Below are positions 11,288-20,071 of a DNA stretch of 64,000 bases, one piece after another. The position numbers were made by a program, and so were the translations under genes. Source of the DNA: QHXQ01 sp963788965 (GTDB lineage: Bacteria; Acidobacteriota; Blastocatellia; Pyrinomonadales; Pyrinomonadaceae); contig CAWBIK010000006.1 of the NCBI GenBank assembly GCA_963788965.1, forward strand, positions 2,046,001 to 2,110,000, written 5' to 3'. The notes beneath the pieces are model-generated. The model did not search any database. It was not told where the DNA came from and worked only from the letters and a program-made list of their open reading frames with translations. Positions within the stretch are counted from its first letter, which is position 1, and each line of letters begins with the position of its first letter.

Positions 11288-13700
11288 CGCCCGATTACTC
11301 CGACCCGCGCCTCTGCGCTCGACTGGTTATGCGCCGCGTCTTCGGCCGTGACGGTCAGGACGTACTGCCCGGCGGCGAGCGTGGGCGGCACATGCAGGAC
11401 GCCGATTGACGCTTGCTCTTTGTCCGACCAGAAAAGTTGCGTGGGCTGCGCGCCGTAGAGCTTGGCGACGAGGCGCACGGTGTCTTTGTCGGCCGCGACA
11501 CGCACGGTCAACGCGTCGCCCGCGCGCACGGTCTGCCCCGGCAGTTGCACCTGCAACCTCGGCGCGTGGCTGTCGATGACAAAACTTTTTTCTTCCTGAT
11601 AGCCGCGCCCGTCTTTATCTGTCAACAACATGCGGCAGCGATACGTGCCATCGGGCATCCACGCGGGCGCGAGAAAACGCACTTCCCAGACGCCTTCGCC
11701 TGCCAAGAATTTCAGCGGCAGCGTTTCGCCGAACGGCAGCACGGCGAAGACGGACGTGATCGACGGATCGGTCTTGACACGAATGACCGGATCGCCCGGT
11801 TGGATCAGTCGCGGGCGCAGAAGTGAACGCGGCGCGGCGAGGAATGCGGTGTAAGGCGTGACGAATTTATATTTCTGCGAGAGGCGAATGATCTCCGCGA
11901 TGTAATCTTCGCGCTCGCCTTCTAGGTCCATCGCGCGCAGAAGCGCGTCCACGCGCGCGCGGGCCCACAGGCGCGGCAAGTGCTCGTGTGTGTCGTCAAA
12001 CTCAGGCAGCACAACCGCGCGCGTCAGTTTGATCGACTGCGTGCCGAACTGACCTTGCACGGCGACATCGACCTGCGGCTGCGGGCTTGTGATAGCGCCC
12101 GACGAAGGCGACGCTCGAGCCGTCGAAGCTGTGCGCTTCGGGCGTGGCATAGACTTGCTGAAAGTTCGACGGGTCTGTGCTGGTGAAGCGCAGAGCTTCT
12201 ATGTTTGGCACGCCAACTTTCGAGAAGAAGAGTTGCAACTGCGTCGTGATGTCTTCGGTTTCACGCGCGCTCGCAAGTAACCGTGCGTCTTTTGCGCGAG
12301 TGTTTCCAGTAGCGTCTGGTTCGCGTCGCGCCCAAGCGCGAAGGCAAAGAGGCGGACGGGCGGCGGTTGGTTGCGCTGTTCGTCTGCGCGCGCCTTGCCT
12401 TGCCGTTTGTCGTCGAACAACTGGACGATCTGTTTGAGATCGGTCGTGCCGAGCGTCGGGTTCGCGTCGGAGATCAGGACGATGGTGCGGTCGCCCGCCG
12501 GAAGTGTGCGCGCGAGTTCGACGGCCTTTGATAAGCCTTTACGCAGATCAGTGCCGCCGCCGAGCAGCGAGCCTTTGACGAATGCGAGCGCCTGTTCGAC
12601 GTGATCGGGTGTGGCGGCCAGCGGCGACTCGGAGAGAGTGCTGGCGTCTTCGTTAAAGAGGATGAGATTGAAGCGATCCTCGCGGCGTGAGCGCTGTGCA
12701 GGAAATAGTCGAGCGCCTCGACGGCGCGCACGAGCTTTTCGCCGTACATCGAAAGCGACGTGTCGAGCAGTAGAACAAGGTTGCGCGGCGGCGGGCGGGC
12801 TGCTGATCTTGATTAGCTTGCTGATCGAACGACGCGTGTTGCTCGTTGAAGATGGCGCGCGCTTCGAAGTAGCCGTCGGGGTTGCGCGCGGCAAGCGCGG
12901 GGTCGCGCAGGTCGTAAGCGGAGATCGTTCGGGCGCGCGATAGGCGATGAAGGAGAGTGTGCTGGCGGACGCGTTGATGTGTAGTCGAACGAGAAGTCCG
13001 CCTTCAATTCGATGTCGCGCGCTTGAATTCTGCCTCGAACTCGTTGGGCGCGATTATGGGCGAGCACGGCGAGCGGGTAGGCGCTCGGCCGCGTCGTTGA
13101 CGGGCGCGAACGGGTAGTCGCCCGTGACGCGCAAGTGCAGATTGAACTCGCGCGACGCGTTGCGCGTTCGCCGAACGAAGGTTTCAACGGAAAAGTGAAA
13201 TGCGAACTCAGACCTTCGACCGGCAAGCATCTCCGTGTATTCCATCTCGACGCGCTTCGAGCCGTAGGCGGGGATGGGAAAGACTTTGGCGGAGAAGGCC
13301 GACGCGGCCTTCGTGCTCGTCGTCCTGTTGCAAGAGGCCGGGATCGATCTGCGGCTGCTTGATCTCGCCGTAGATGTTGTTGGCGCGGCGCTTCTCCATC
13401 ATCACGCCGGGGATGCGCGTGTCGCCGTCCCAGACGGCGAAGTCGGAGACGGATGCATTGCGGCGGCAGCGCGAACAGGTACTTGCCTTCAAGCGCCTGC
13501 GCGGTGTGGTTGTCGAAGATTTGCAGCACGCGCACGCTCGCGTGCTGGTTGTCGATCAGCACGTCCACGTTCATCACCTGCAACGAGAGCAAGCTCGCGT
13601 CCGGTTTATCTTTGATGGACGAAGGCATAAGCGCGCCCGATTGCGCCGCGCCGCGATGCAAAGGAAAGCCGAAGACTACGACGAGCGCGAAGCCAAGCAA
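11284..13700 (-). pseudogene. VIT + von Willebrand A domain protein, heavily frameshifted
   Basis: Pieces of one protein can be read across all three minus frames. In order they are: an N-terminal hydrophobic segment (LLGFALVVVFGFPL), a VIT domain (SSIKDKPDASLLSLQVMN..., MEKRRANNIYGEI, VEMEYTEMLP), a vWA domain with the MIDAS motif DTSLS (near 12760) and GGGTDLRKGL, and a C-terminal beta-rich region (11284-12100). At least eight to ten shifts are needed in 2.4 kb, with no stop codons inside the aligned pieces. VIT-vWA proteins bind partners through a metal site and often sit on the outer face of the membrane. Start is uncertain (TTG at 13700 or an earlier overlapping ATG). It may be a recently decayed gene or badly sequenced; I lean to sequence error because reading-frame content is otherwise preserved. 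Confidence 0.65.
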
Positions 13701-13742
13701 GACGCCGACGATGATGATTTCGTGTGTGGTGGCGCGTTCGTG

Positions 13743-15861
13743 TCATGTGCGTTCAAAGTAACTTTTGTCAATGCGTGCGATGCCGTTCGTCGTGCCGAAG
13801 TAGACATGCCGCGTCGCCCGTGATGCTCAGCACGGTCCGCGCGGGCAGCTCGTCTTTCAAGTGCGTCCAATTTTGTGAGCTTAGATCGAAGACCCACGCG
13901 CCGTCGAGCGTGCCCACGAAGAGCCGCTCGCCGTCGCTCCACATGGCGTTCGGGTTGACGACGAGCGCGCCAATCTCCGCTGCGAAGGGCTGCAACTCGC
14001 TCGACGGCATCAGCTCGAAGACGCCGCCGCCATACGTGCCGACGAAGAGGCGCGCGCCCGCGGCGCACAGCGCCGTCACCCAGTTGTGTGTCAGCTTCGA
14101 GTTGGAATCTTTGAAGACGCGCACGACGCGGCCCGCGTTCAATTTGTGCCAGACCGCCGAGCGTGCCGACGAAGACGGAGCGCCCGCGCGGCAACACCGC
14201 ATAGAGACTGTTGCTCGGCAAGCCCTGCACTGTAGTCAGCCCACGCCAGCGCCCTTGTGTACCGAGACTGAGGCCGCGCGCCGTCGCGCAGACAAGCGCG
14301 ACGGGTTGTGCGTGATGCGATGAAGCTGACGTTGACGTTTGCTGCTCGCTGCTTTGCGCGGGCAGCAAAGCGACGTGCGTGACGGCATTGCTCAACAGAC
14401 CCTTCGGCCGCGGCCGTGCGGGTCGCGTGCAGCGCCGCATCGAAACGAACAAGCCCCTGCGAGGTCGCGGCAAGCATCGCGCCCGTGTTGCCGTCAACTG
14501 TGAGCGCATTAACTTCGCGCGCCGCCGCCGTGTCGAGGTGCGTGAGCCTGCGGCCGTCGGGCGCGAGCAGATCGATGCCGTCGCGAAAGCTGCCGACCCA
14601 GAGCCGGCCCGCGCCGTCGAACGCGAGCGCGGAGACGGTGTTGCTCGTCAACTCGCGCGCCGCATCTGTGCGCGCGAAGGGCGCGAGCGTGAGCCGCGCT
14701 TGTGTTCGTGTTGCATCGGATGTGTTGTCGTTCGTGCGCCAGATGCCGTCGCTTGTGAGCAGCCAGAGTTCTTCGTCGAGTGTGACGAGGCGCGAGTCGG
14801 TTAACGTTGCGGTCGGGGCATCTGCGCCGCCCAAGTTCAGCGCGTTGAGTTGCGGGCCGCGCGTTGTGTTGTCTGTAAGCGTGAACAAACGGCCGTCGTC
14901 GGCGCAGAGGAACGTGTGCCCGCCGAAGCGTGCGATATCGGCGAGCGAAGGCAGCGATGCGACGGTTTGAAAACTTTGCGTCGCGGTTTGCACGGCTTGC
15001 GTCTGCGCCGCTAACAGGCTGTTCGTCTGCGCCACGGCCAACCCGAAATCGGTGGCGACAAAGACGCGTTCGCCATCCGCGACGATACCGACGACGCGGT
15101 TCGAGGGCAGCCCGTCGCTCGTCGTGAAATGCAGCCAGCGCCCGCCGTCGGCCAGCCACAAGCCGTCGGCGAACGTGCCCGCGTAGAGCCGCGCGCCGTC
15201 GCGCACGAGACAGTTAAGACCTATCAAACGTGTCTCGTCAGCACCGGCTTTAAGTTCTCTAAACTCGTTGCCGTCGAACTCCATCAGACCGCCGCCGAAC
15301 GTGCCGACGAGTAGGCGCGCGTTGTCGGCCAAGAGCGTCGTGACGGCTATGCGCTTGCCGATCCGGCCAGCGATAGCTGGCGAAGCGTGCGCCGTCGAAC
15401 GTGACGAGTCCTTGCGTGCGCGTGCCGATGAATAACTTGTTACCCCACGCGGCGAGCGCCGTCAGATCGCTATCAGGCAGACCGTCGAGCACGGTGTAGT
15501 GGCGCGCGATTGCGCCCGCTTGCGACAGTTCAAGCAGGCCGCCGTCGGTCGCGGCGAAGTAGGCTTCGTGCAAGCGCGCGACAGCGCGGACGCGCCGCGT
15601 GGACTGTCGGATTTGCAATTCTGGTCGATTGAGCGCCGCGTGCGACTTCACTTCAAAGGGCACGATGTCCGTGCGTGCGAGCCGCGTGCGCTCACGTTCA
15701 AGTTGCGCGCGCGCGGTCTGCCTGATGCGCCACGCGCCGCACGTCGCGGCGACGAGCAGCAGCGTTGACAGGACGACGAGCGGCCAGCGATGGCGACGTG
15801 CGGCGTGCCGTATGTGTAGCGCTAACGTGCGCAGATCGATTGTGTGCGCGGGCAGACTCAT
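13743..15861 (-). CDS. Membrane-anchored beta-propeller (two-component-regulator-type repeats), four frameshifts
   Basis: About 704 residues if four inserted bases (near 15360, 14405, 14165 and 13805) are removed. An N-terminal transmembrane helix (WPLVVLSTLLLVAATCGAW) follows a basic stretch. The rest is a series of propeller blades of the 'regulator propeller' type, with recurring motifs such as LFIGTRTQGLVTFDG, LLVGTFGGGLMEFDG, LYAGTFADGLWL, LWVGSFRDGIDLL and LFVGTYGGGVFEL. I counted at least eight. Such domains sense ligands outside the membrane, but no kinase or output domain is attached. ATG at 15861 is used; a TTG lies 33 nt upstream. First gene of the operon that runs to the left end of the window. 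Confidence 0.7.
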
Positions 15862-16055
15862 TCGCTTCGTTCGTGTTTGGCGTTGCAAGCTCAAGCGTCC
15901 TGATCTATTCGAGTAACCTGTACGTTCGCCGCCGACCGAGCGGATTATGGGCGCACGCGTGCAGCGGTAACACGTGCCGCAAGACAGTGCGCGCTCGCGT
16001 TAGCAACATAGGTAAGGCTGCGCCGCCGCCGCTCACGCGCATGTGCGTGTACGGC

Positions 16056-16085
16056 ACGCCGACTGTGGTTAGACACAGTCGGCGT
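16056..16085. terminator. Perfect 12-bp hairpin, likely bidirectional terminator
   Basis: ACGCCGACTGTG, a 6-nt loop GTTAGA, then CACAGTCGGCGT. It lies 20 bp beyond the stop of the nicotinamidase gene and upstream of the propeller operon. There is no long T run, so strength is uncertain. Confidence 0.6.
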
Positions 16086-16105
16086 TAACTGCGCGCCGAG
16101 CAGGT

Positions 16106-16738
16106 TCAGTTCGCTTTTAGAATTTCGCGGCTGTCTGTGATGTGTGCGCCCGCTTCGGTCATTTCGCGTAAGGCTTGCTCGGTGTCGCCGGGGTTGACTT
16201 CGACGCCGCGGGTGGCGTCGCGGATGATGGTGGTGCGGAAGCCGAGTTGGAGCGCGTCGAGGGCGGTGAACTTGACGCAGTAGTCGGTGGCGAGGCCGGT
16301 GATGACAACGTCGGTGATGCCTTGCGCTTTGAGGTAGTCGCCTAAGCCGGTGGCGCGTTTGTGTTCGTTGTCGAAGAAGCCGCTGTAGGAGTCAACCGCG
16401 ATGTCCGTGCCTTTGAGGAAGGTGCGGGCGATGCGGGTGGTGTCGAGCGTGGCGACGAACTCCGCGCCCTGTGTGCCTTGCACGCAATGGGGCGGCCAGA
16501 GCGTCTCGAAGCTGGCATGACCTTGCGGATGCCAGTCCTTCGTGGCGACGACGAGATCGAAGTGGCGTTGCAGTTCGTTGACGACGGGCACGATCTGATC
16601 GCCTTCGCGGACGGCGAGCGAGCCGCCGGGGCAGAAGTCGTTCTGGATGTCAACGAGGATGAGCGCGCGCTTGGTTTGCGTGGGCACGTTGCGCTCGGTC
16701 GTTGTGGTTGATGCTTCAGTTGTCATCGGGTCAATCAT
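16106..16738 (-). CDS. pncA: Nicotinamidase/pyrazinamidase
   Basis: Isochorismatase-fold hydrolase that deamidates nicotinamide to nicotinate for NAD salvage. Catalytic triad candidates are visible: Asp in LVDIQNDFCPGGSL (about residue 30), Lys in ATKDWHPQGHASF and Cys in GLATDYCVKFTALDA. The metal-binding D/H residues of DWHPxxH are present. Length (210 aa, or 206 from the ATG at 16726) is normal. The start overlaps the stop of the MOSC gene by 8 nt, so the two are coupled. Product is cytoplasmic. Confidence 0.93.
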   Translation of the reverse strand: MIDPMTTEASTTTTERNVPTQTKRALILVDIQNDFCPGGSLAVREGDQIVPVVNELQRHFDLVVATKDWHPQGHASFETLWPPHCVQGTQGAEFVATLDTTRIARTFLKGTDIAVDSYSGFFDNEHKRATGLGDYLKAQGITDVVITGLATDYCVKFTALDALQLGFRTTIIRDATRGVEVNPGDTEQALREMTEAGAHITDSREILKAN

Positions 16739-17225
16739 CCTTCGTGCCGTCGCCGTTGGCGGACGGCAAGACGCGCACGGGTTGGCCCGTGACGAGCCGC
16801 CCCGTTTGTATGACGCGCGCGTAGAGGCGCGACTCGCCGGGGTGCAGCTTTTGCGCGATGCGTTTGAACTCGCCGCGCGTGAACGAGCCGGCGATGCTGT
16901 TGCATGGATTGGCAGGCTTGGTGATCTCTACGACGACCTCATCGCCTAGAGCGAGGCGCGTGCCGGGTGTGAGTTGCGCCCAGTCGAGGCCCGCGACGGT
17001 CACGTTCTCGCCGACCGAGCCGGGGTAGATCGGATGACCTTCGGCGCGCAGTGCGTCGATGCGTTCAAGCGCGTAGAGGCAGAGGGCGCGTTGCGGCCCG
17101 CCGTGGATGAGCGGGTGCGCCTGCCGGTCGCCAATGAGGCCCGTGGTCGTCACGACGGCTTCCGTCACCGGCTGCTTCGGCACACCGCCGTTCGAGCAGT
17201 TGAGTTGATGTATGTAGCCTTGCAT
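16731..17225 (-). CDS. MOSC-domain protein (YiiM-like)
   Basis: The 164-residue protein is a single MOSC domain, the sulfur-carrier fold shared with the molybdenum cofactor sulfurase C-terminus. Family features are GLIGDRQAHPLIHGGPQRALCLYALE, PGSVGENVTVAGLDW and the conserved cysteine in TKPANPCNSIAG. These proteins act with Moco or in detoxification by N-hydroxylated substrate reduction; the exact role here is open. It is followed directly by pncA with overlapping ends. A MobB-like gene lies 300 bp upstream on the same strand, which loosely supports a molybdenum link. Confidence 0.88.
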   Translation of the reverse strand: MQGYIHQLNCSNGGVPKQPVTEAVVTTTGLIGDRQAHPLIHGGPQRALCLYALERIDALRAEGHPIYPGSVGENVTVAGLDWAQLTPGTRLALGDEVVVEITKPANPCNSIAGSFTRGEFKRIAQKLHPGESRLYARVIQTGRLVTGQPVRVLPSANGDGTKDD

Positions 17226-17246
17226 CGTGGGGGTTAGTAAGAAAGT

Positions 17247-17337
17247 ATGAACAATGAATGATGAATGATGAATGATGAATGAGAGACAAGCTGATCTTTA
17301 TTCATCATTCATCATTCGTCATTCATTGTTCATCATT
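17247..17337. repeat. Hairpin with TGAATGA heptad arms
   Basis: Left arm 17250-17283 is four to five tandem copies of ATGAATG-type heptads; the right arm 17301-17337 is the inverted complement (ATTCATC repeats). It separates the 54-aa gene from the MOSC gene. The right arm overlaps the stop codon of the 54-aa gene (17333-17335). Confidence 0.85.
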
Positions 17338-17497
17338 TTCCTGCCTTCGGTTCGGGCTTGTCACCGAGGTTGGATTTGTCTTTCGGCAGTTCCATTGATT
17401 TGCCGTCCGACTTGCGTGCGCTCGTGGCATCGCGCATCTGCTTGTTCTGTTTGTCGGTGCGCTGGCCGTCCTTCTTCTGTCGCGTCTTTTCTGACAT
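17333..17497 (-). CDS. Small basic protein, 54 aa, unknown
   Basis: MSEKTRQKKDGQRTDKQNKQ... is very rich in Lys, Asp, Gln and Ser, with no hydrophobic core, so it is probably disordered. The start is supported by GGAGGG ten bases upstream (17502-17507). It could bind nucleic acid, but there is no motif to prove this. It lies between the MobB-like gene and the MOSC gene on the same strand. Confidence 0.6.
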   Translation of the reverse strand: MSEKTRQKKDGQRTDKQNKQMRDATSARKSDGKSMELPKDKSNLGDKPEPKAGK

Positions 17498-17527
17498 GCT
17501 CAAACCCTCCTGTCGGCTCGTCTAAAA

Positions 17528-18157
17528 TTAAACTGCAACTGCCGCGTCCATGCGCGCCAGCAATGCGGGCAACTCCGCGCGCGTGTACACGGGCGTATGC
17601 TGCATCAACTCTGCGTCATGTGCGGTCGCGCGCCACGCGGCGAACTCGGCGCGCGCTGCCCCTTCGTCGTCGCCTGCTTCAGTGAACAGATAGAGCGCGT
17701 CGGCGCGTGCGAGCGCGCGGCGGGCCGTCGGCTTGATCTTGGCGACGTGGCGCGGCACACACATGATCGCAAAATCAACCGGCACGAACGGCATAAAACT
17801 ATTGCCTTCGACGACGACGCCCGGTGCGCTGACGCGCGCGAGCGCCTGCCTGATACCGCGCTCGATCTGCGCGTCCGTTGCGATCAACCAGTGGACGTTG
17901 GCCGCGCCCGCATCCCAGTAGCGCCCCGTGTCCTTGCCCGGCGCATACGTCTCCGCGCGACCGGAGCGCAGCACCGGTTCGTCGCCAAGCAGATGACTCA
18001 CACAACAAGCGTGCGGGTCTTTGCCGCATGAACGATAGTGCCCGCGCGTCTGCTTGATCGCTTCCCAGCCGGGCAGTCGGCGCAGCAACTCGCACACGAG
18101 CGTCGTCTTGCCCGCGTTCGAGGTGAAGCCACCGATGGCAACGGTCGTGAAATTCAT
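17528..18157 (-). CDS. P-loop NTPase, MobB/cobyrinic-synthase-like, with Cys cluster
   Basis: Residues 8-20 (GGFTSNAGKTTLV) form a Walker A motif of the SIMIBI type, as in MobB and dethiobiotin synthase-like proteins. A conserved-looking segment KQTRGHYRSCGKDPHACCVSH at about residues 35-55 has three Cys and two His and could bind metal. VVVEGNSFMPFVPVDFAIM resembles the Walker B/switch region of MobB (E-G-N). Total 209 residues, close to MobB length. It may load or sense a metal or pterin cofactor; the MOSC neighbour fits that idea. Not assignable to a named enzyme. Confidence 0.7.
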   Translation of the reverse strand: MNFTTVAIGGFTSNAGKTTLVCELLRRLPGWEAIKQTRGHYRSCGKDPHACCVSHLLGDEPVLRSGRAETYAPGKDTGRYWDAGAANVHWLIATDAQIERGIRQALARVSAPGVVVEGNSFMPFVPVDFAIMCVPRHVAKIKPTARRALARADALYLFTEAGDDEGAARAEFAAWRATAHDAELMQHTPVYTRAELPALLARMDAAVAV

Positions 18158-18291
18158 TGTCAGCCCGCAACTATGCTACTACCGGACACGCCCGAAATAA
18201 AGTCGCTGCCCCGCGCCACTTGGCAACAGAGCGACGGACACTATAGATTAGCGGCCCGAAAATCGTGTGAGCCGGAGCGGACTCTAACGGC

Positions 18292-18642
18292 GTGTCAAGA
18301 GACGAAGATCAAAGCTCGTCGGTGCAGCGCGTGGGCGCGGTGTTGGCGCGTTATGGTGCGGCGGCGACGGGCGACGAGTCGGTCGCGGCGGTCGCGGCCG
18401 AATGGTTAGCGGCCGGCTTTGACGATCCCGAAGAAGTGGACGATTGGCTGCGTGCGCGTTGCTTCAGCGCCGGGCACGCGCAGGCGTTGGAGCAGGCCGG
18501 GTTCACGCCTGCACAGGCCGCGCGGCGGACGACGACGGGACGCGGCGCGTATGAAGACACGATTGCATATAAACTGGCGCAGGGCGATCTAACATGGGAC
18601 GAAGCGCGGCGCATCATCACGAGCGACTTCTGGCACACGTAA
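18292..18642 (+). CDS. Uncharacterised 116-aa helical protein
   Basis: GTG start at 18292. The product is Ala-rich and acidic at the N-terminus, with predicted helices (VAAVAAEWLAAGFDDPEEVDDWLRA, PAQAARRT, YKLAQGDLTWDEARRII). No family recognised. It stands alone on the plus strand, divergent from the P-loop gene and upstream of the ATP-grasp gene. Codon use matches the surroundings. Confidence 0.6.
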   Translation: MSRDEDQSSSVQRVGAVLARYGAAATGDESVAAVAAEWLAAGFDDPEEVDDWLRARCFSAGHAQALEQAGFTPAQAARRTTTGRGAYEDTIAYKLAQGDLTWDEARRIITSDFWHT

Positions 18643-18769
18643 CGCGGTTAGACTTCATCTTGTTATAGCAATCGTTTCGTGCTATCAGCGGGCGAACCGA
18701 ACATTGGGCAGTCGGCAATCCAGCTTTAAGCAAACTCAATCAGCTAAGAACTATTAAGGAGCGTCTCAT

Positions 18770-19990
18770 ATGACGAACGCCGCACGGCCGTTGACCGTCC
18801 TCTGCATCGCAAGCTACGAGAAGGGGCAGGAGTTTATGCGCGAGTGCAAGCGGCAAGGTTGTCGCGTGTTGCTGCTTACTTCGCTCAGCCTCAAGGACAA
18901 AGCCGACTGGCCGCGCGAGGCGCTGGACCAAATCTTTTACATGCCCGACGTGGACAAGGTGTGGAACGCGTTGGACATGATCAAGAGCGTCAGCTACATG
19001 GCGCGCACCGAACAGATCGACCGCATCGTCCCGCTCGACGATTTCGATCTGGAAAAGGCCGCGGCCCTGCGCGAACACTTGCGCGTGCCCGGTCTTGGCG
19101 AAACTACGACGCGCTACTTCCGCGACAAGTTGGCCATGCGGATGCAAGCGCAAGAGGCCGGCATACGCGTGCCCGACTTCGTGCATGTGCTCAACTACGA
19201 CCGGCTGCGCGACTACATGACGCGCGTGCCTGCGCCGTGGCTGTTGAAGCCGCGCTTTGAAGCGTCCGCCACCGGCATCCGCAAGATCAACACGCCCGAC
19301 GAACTATGGTGCGCGCTCGAAGCGTTGGGCGACCGGCAATCGTTCCACCTGCTCGAACGCTACGTGCCCGGCGACATTTATCACGTGGACTCGATTGTTT
19401 ATAATAACGAGTTGCGCTTTGCTATCTGCAACCGCTACGGTGCGCCGCCGCTCGACGTAGCCCACGACGGCGGCATCTTCACCACGCGCACGCTCGCGCG
19501 CGGCACAGCGGACGAGCAAGCTTTACAGGCCGCGAACCATGCCGTCCTGCGCGCGATGCGTTTGTCGCGCGGCGTCTCGCACACAGAGTTCATCAAGGGC
19601 CGCGCCGACGGCCAGCTATATTTTTTGGAGACGGCGGCGCGCGTCGGCGGCGCAAACATCGTGGAGTTGATCGAGGCGGCAACGGGCATCAACCTCTGGG
19701 CCGAGTGGGCGCAGATCGAGATCGCAGGTGGCAAGCAGCCTTATCATCCACCGCTCGCGCGCGCCGACCACGCCGGTCTGCTCGTCTCGCTTGCGCGCGA
19801 AGAATGCCCCGATACGTCCGCGTATGACGACGCAGAGATCGTCTGGCGCATGAACAAGCCTGCGCACGTCGGCCTCATCGTCCGCTCGTCGTCCGCCGCC
19901 CGCATCGATCAACTGATCGCCGACTACAGCGCCCGCTTCCAACGCGACTTCAACGCCGTGCTTCCGCCCGCCACGCGCGCGCCGAGTTAA
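18770..19990 (+). CDS. ATP-grasp carboxylate-amine ligase-like protein (paralog 1)
   Basis: 406 residues. The N-terminal Rossmann-like preATP-grasp domain (LCIASYEKGQEFMRECKRQG) is followed by an ATP-grasp fold: PAPWLLKPRFEASATGIRK is the ATP-binding Lys loop, LLERYVPGDIYHVDS the adenine/strand region, and FLETAARVGGANI (E and N) the Mg2+ ligands. Such enzymes ligate a carboxylate to an amine or thiol via acyl phosphate; the substrates are unknown. ATTAAGGAG at 18752-18760 provides the RBS. The convergent neighbour at 20072-21298 is a full-length paralog with the same layout. Confidence 0.85.
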   Translation: MTNAARPLTVLCIASYEKGQEFMRECKRQGCRVLLLTSLSLKDKADWPREALDQIFYMPDVDKVWNALDMIKSVSYMARTEQIDRIVPLDDFDLEKAAALREHLRVPGLGETTTRYFRDKLAMRMQAQEAGIRVPDFVHVLNYDRLRDYMTRVPAPWLLKPRFEASATGIRKINTPDELWCALEALGDRQSFHLLERYVPGDIYHVDSIVYNNELRFAICNRYGAPPLDVAHDGGIFTTRTLARGTADEQALQAANHAVLRAMRLSRGVSHTEFIKGRADGQLYFLETAARVGGANIVELIEAATGINLWAEWAQIEIAGGKQPYHPPLARADHAGLLVSLAREECPDTSAYDDAEIVWRMNKPAHVGLIVRSSSAARIDQLIADYSARFQRDFNAVLPPATRAPS

Positions 19991-20060
19991 TAAATGATGA
20001 TTGATGAAAGCAGAACGACGACTGATAAATAAGCAGCTATTCATCCGTCATCGTTTGCTT
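19990..20060. repeat. Imperfect hairpin between convergent ATP-grasp genes
   Basis: TGATGATTGATGAA on the left pairs imperfectly with TTCATCCGTCATC on the right; ATAAGCAGCTAT is at the centre. It would serve as a two-way terminator for the convergent pair and belongs to the same class as the other ATTCATC hairpins. Confidence 0.6.
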
Positions 20061-20071
20061 TCGTGTGTGCG

